NCBI RefSeq assembly: GCF_028435365.1
Contig: NZ_JAGTJJ010000023.1
Coordinates: 1-64,000 of the forward strand
Direction of reading: 5' to 3'
Length of the DNA: 64,000 nucleotides
DNA from: Polyangium jinanense
GTDB lineage: Bacteria > Myxococcota > Polyangia > Polyangiales > Polyangiaceae
Below the pieces are notes generated by a model. The model saw only the letters and a program-made list of their open reading frames with translations. It did no database searches and had not been told where the DNA came from. The position numbers were made by a program, and so were the translations under genes. Position 1 is the stretch's first letter. Every line of letters starts with the position of its first letter. Positions 61,808 through 64,000 of this stretch are shown here, piece by piece.

Positions 61808-63013
61808 ATGCGCAAGGTAGTCGGGTTCTTGTTGGTGATCGCGGCGGGGTGGGCCGGCGCGGTTGGTGTTCTGTCCTGCGGCCTGGACAACGACCCCGGT
61901 GGCGATTGTCCTCCGGAGGTTCCGAACCGGTGTTGCCCTTGTCCCTTTCCAGAGGCGTGCTCTGATCCGGACCGTCCGTGGATCTACACGCCGAAACCCA
62001 TCCCGTGGGACTGCCCGAACGCCTGTGATGGTCCGCCCCCGCTCCCCCCGAAGTGCTCGGATGGGGGAGCGGATGGAGGGATGTCGTCGCTTTGTCCGGG
62101 CGGCGGCGAATGTGTAGACGAATCTCCGAAAAACTGGACGCTCGTCGCGTTTTTCTCCGACTGGCGCGAGCCGCCGCCGTGCCCCGACGACGCGCCGATT
62201 CTCGCGTTCGAAGGGATCCCCGCGCCCCCTCCTCTTCTATGTGGCGAGTGCTCGTGCGAGGAGCCCGAGGGGTCGTGCAAGCTGCCGCAGACGTGGACCG
62301 TCAGCTCCACCGGCTGTGATGATCCCGGGGGCGGTGTCAAGACAAACTTCGATCCGTCGACAAACTGGGACGGCACCTGCAACCAGGACAAAGCGATCCC
62401 TTCCGCCACGCTTTGCGGCGGCGTGCCGTGCGTCCGGTCGATCACCATCTCGCCTCCGGTGATCGAGGAGCAGCCTTGCAAGGCACATACAAAAGGAGAT
62501 CCGGGGCAGGAGATCCCCAAGGTCTGGAACGGTGGACCCGAGACCCCCCTCGGCCGGGTGTGCACGCGCGCCGAGCCCTGGCCGGTCTGCCACGGGCAGA
62601 GCGAAAAGGTCTGCGGGCCGGCGGGGGACGACTACTCCTCTTGTATCTTCCGGGAGGGCGAGCACCTCTGTCCGGAGGGGTGGACCGGGGAGCGGCACGT
62701 CCTTTACGGCGTGGTGAAGGACGAGCGCGAGTGCTCGGCTTGCACGTGCGAAGCGCCGACCGGCGGGATGTGTGAGGTGCTGATCTCCGCCTGGAGCAGC
62801 CAAGGTTGCTCCCAGGTCGCCATCGCCCGTCCTATCTCTGCGGGGATGGTCGCTCCGTGTGACGACTTCATGCCCGGCACCCAGCTCAGTGGGAAGACGG
62901 CGGAGCTCCTCAACTACACGAAGGGCACGTGCACCCCGAGCGGGGGCCAGGTCGTCGGCGAACTGACCCTTGACAAACCCGTAACGGTATGTTGCCGGGC
63001 GGCTACGTCCTGA
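61808..63013 (+). CDS. Large Cys-rich lipoprotein of unknown function
   Basis: A 401-aa protein with signal peptide MRKVVGFLLVIAAGWAGAVG and lipobox Cys 24 (VLSC). It has more than 30 Cys residues, with segments CCPCPFPEAC, CGECSCEEPEGSC and CSACTCEAPTGGMC. The last two form a repeated pattern CxxCxCxxPxGxxC that occurs twice, suggesting two homologous halves (about residues 110-240 and 260-395). No known domain recognised. Promoter and terminator elements lie directly upstream. It is convergent with the - strand gene at 63018, four bases away. Confidence 0.75.
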   Translation: MRKVVGFLLVIAAGWAGAVGVLSCGLDNDPGGDCPPEVPNRCCPCPFPEACSDPDRPWIYTPKPIPWDCPNACDGPPPLPPKCSDGGADGGMSSLCPGGGECVDESPKNWTLVAFFSDWREPPPCPDDAPILAFEGIPAPPPLLCGECSCEEPEGSCKLPQTWTVSSTGCDDPGGGVKTNFDPSTNWDGTCNQDKAIPSATLCGGVPCVRSITISPPVIEEQPCKAHTKGDPGQEIPKVWNGGPETPLGRVCTRAEPWPVCHGQSEKVCGPAGDDYSSCIFREGEHLCPEGWTGERHVLYGVVKDERECSACTCEAPTGGMCEVLISAWSSQGCSQVAIARPISAGMVAPCDDFMPGTQLSGKTAELLNYTKGTCTPSGGQVVGELTLDKPVTVCCRAATS

Positions 63014-63017
63014 CTCG

Positions 63018-64000
63018 CTAGAACGTGAACGCGAGCGATGTGGTCACGCTCATCGCCAGCGGGAAGGGATCCGAGAAGCGTACGCCGTTCACCGTAAGCT
63101 GTCGGGCGAGGACGAACCCGAGCGCGTCCACGTCCGATCGCCACGTCACTCGCTCCCACACGGGGATTTCGGCCGCGACGCGCCCACCCAGCCCAAGCAA
63201 GGGGGACGCGTAAGGATTCCCGTACAGCCGGTTCGTCCCACTCCCAAGCAGCACGCCCCCCGCCAAGAGGCCACACGTCATGAACCGCCCGAACCGGTAA
63301 CACCCCGCCACCGTCCCCAGGTATGTCTCCACGTCCACCGACGTGGGCCCGTCCTGCGGGTTCGCCGTCATCCACGGCCACGCCGCGACGTCCAGCCCGA
63401 CGACCCACCGGGGCGCCACGTTCCACCCCGCCGACACCCGCGGCGCGAGGAACGGCTCGGGCGCCACGTTCAGGAAGGCCCCAACCCCCGCACCCAGAAA
63501 AAACCGCTTCGGAAGCGGAGGCGGCCTCGGCAGCGGAGGCGGAGACGGCCGCGGTTGTGGCTGCGGAGGCGCTGGCGGACACGGAGGCGCCGGCGGCTGC
63601 GGAGGCGGCGGCGGTTCCGGCGGCTCGAACGCGCCGAGCAGCTTCGCCGCCTCGAACGCCGTCGCGTAGAGCACCTCGAAGCACTCCGTCGCCGGCTCGT
63701 AGCTCCGATGCACCTCCTCCGCGACGTCCCCAGCCTCGTCCACGATCGTCACGTCGGCGAGCTTGGCCGCGTCGGGCGCGCGCCGGATGCGCACGGTGAG
63801 CGTCCGCGCGGCCGGCGGGTCGAACGTGGACACGGACACCCAGTTCGTGAGGATCGCCATGAAGACGAGCGGCCTGTCGCAGAGGGGCAGCGCGCGATCC
63901 ACCCTGAAGTCCAGGCGATGCCGCGGGACGTCCGCATGCGCCCGCGCCTCCGGGAAGAGCGCCCCGAAGGCGAAGCAGGCCGCGGCGAGGCCGCGCCGTG
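63018..64000 (-). CDS. Proline-rich envelope protein, 5' end cut by window
   Basis: The frame continues past 63902 to the window end with no stop; the upstream part reads as a signal peptide (RRGLAAACFAFGALFPEARAHA, then DVPRH), so the real start lies just beyond base 64000. The mature protein has an N-terminal domain (LTNWVSVSTFDPPAARTLTV), a proline-rich linker (a run of Pro with Glu, Gln, Ala, Arg) and a C-terminal part of alternating hydrophobic strands ending in FTF, as in outer-membrane beta-barrels. Such linker-barrel proteins are common in myxobacterial envelopes. Confidence 0.75.
   Translation of the reverse strand, partial: RRGLAAACFAFGALFPEARAHADVPRHRLDFRVDRALPLCDRPLVFMAILTNWVSVSTFDPPAARTLTVRIRRAPDAAKLADVTIVDEAGDVAEEVHRSYEPATECFEVLYATAFEAAKLLGAFEPPEPPPPPQPPAPPCPPAPPQPQPRPSPPPLPRPPPLPKRFFLGAGVGAFLNVAPEPFLAPRVSAGWNVAPRWVVGLDVAAWPWMTANPQDGPTSVDVETYLGTVAGCYRFGRFMTCGLLAGGVLLGSGTNRLYGNPYASPLLGLGGRVAAEIPVWERVTWRSDVDALGFVLARQLTVNGVRFSDPFPLAMSVTTSLAFTF

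Overview
This window is chromosomal DNA of a high-GC myxobacterium, most likely Polyangiales (a Polyangium/Sorangium-like lineage). That placement is an inference from the very high GC content, four Ser/Thr protein kinases, a sigma-54 activator, a MYXO-CTERM-like tail, Cys-rich secreted modules and many lipoproteins. No 16S rRNA gene is present to confirm it.

Bases 1-13,800 are the conserved bacterial translation/transcription block, all on the + strand: tuf (5' end cut by the window), rpmG, tRNA-Trp, secE, nusG, rplK, rplA, rplJ, rplL, rpoB, rpoC. The intergenic gaps hold strong RNA hairpins: a 9-bp hairpin inside the start of rpmG, a branched leader before secE, a terminator-like hairpin between rplK and rplA, an attenuator between rplL and rpoB, and a strong terminator after rpoC.

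Bases 13,900-24,970 are mixed: an MshEN/HD-GYP/receiver/DUF4388 signalling protein, a DUF2330 surface protein, panB, a Cys-rich lipoprotein with a polyserine linker, a BatA-like/DUF58 pair, and three small lipoproteins. Bases 24,970-32,570 hold a duplication scar, a coiled-coil protein, a kinase/sigma-54-activator operon, and an astacin-like metalloprotease with FG-GAP repeats. The protease is bracketed by two 105-bp direct repeats with covarying hairpins. A lipoprotein follows that belongs to the same family as three others further along.

Bases 32,600-46,300 hold a kinase-TPR protein, a CrtI/retinol-saturase-like oxidoreductase, a Yip1-like membrane protein, an SDR protein, a beta-carbonic anhydrase, a DUF418 membrane protein (with a 54-bp duplication of its translation start), an MFS transporter, a lipoprotein and Lon protease.

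Bases 46,580-57,450 are the most unusual part. Two paralogous kinase/pseudo-cyclase/ATPase/TPR proteins of about 1,275 aa bracket three tandem paralogous lipoproteins. Each lipoprotein has exactly six N-terminal pentapeptides of the form N-x-[LIM]-x-x, the last ending in Asp-Pro. The fourth family member, at 31,645, lies beside another kinase-TPR gene. This is my best candidate for an undescribed system; its function is not known.

Bases 57,450-64,000 show recent rearrangement. There is a duplicated kinase 3' end, a remnant of the small gene at 58,898, a frameshifted lipoprotein, and an EF-hand paralog broken by a 10-bp tandem duplication. After these come a Cys-rich lipoprotein and a proline-rich envelope protein cut by the window end.
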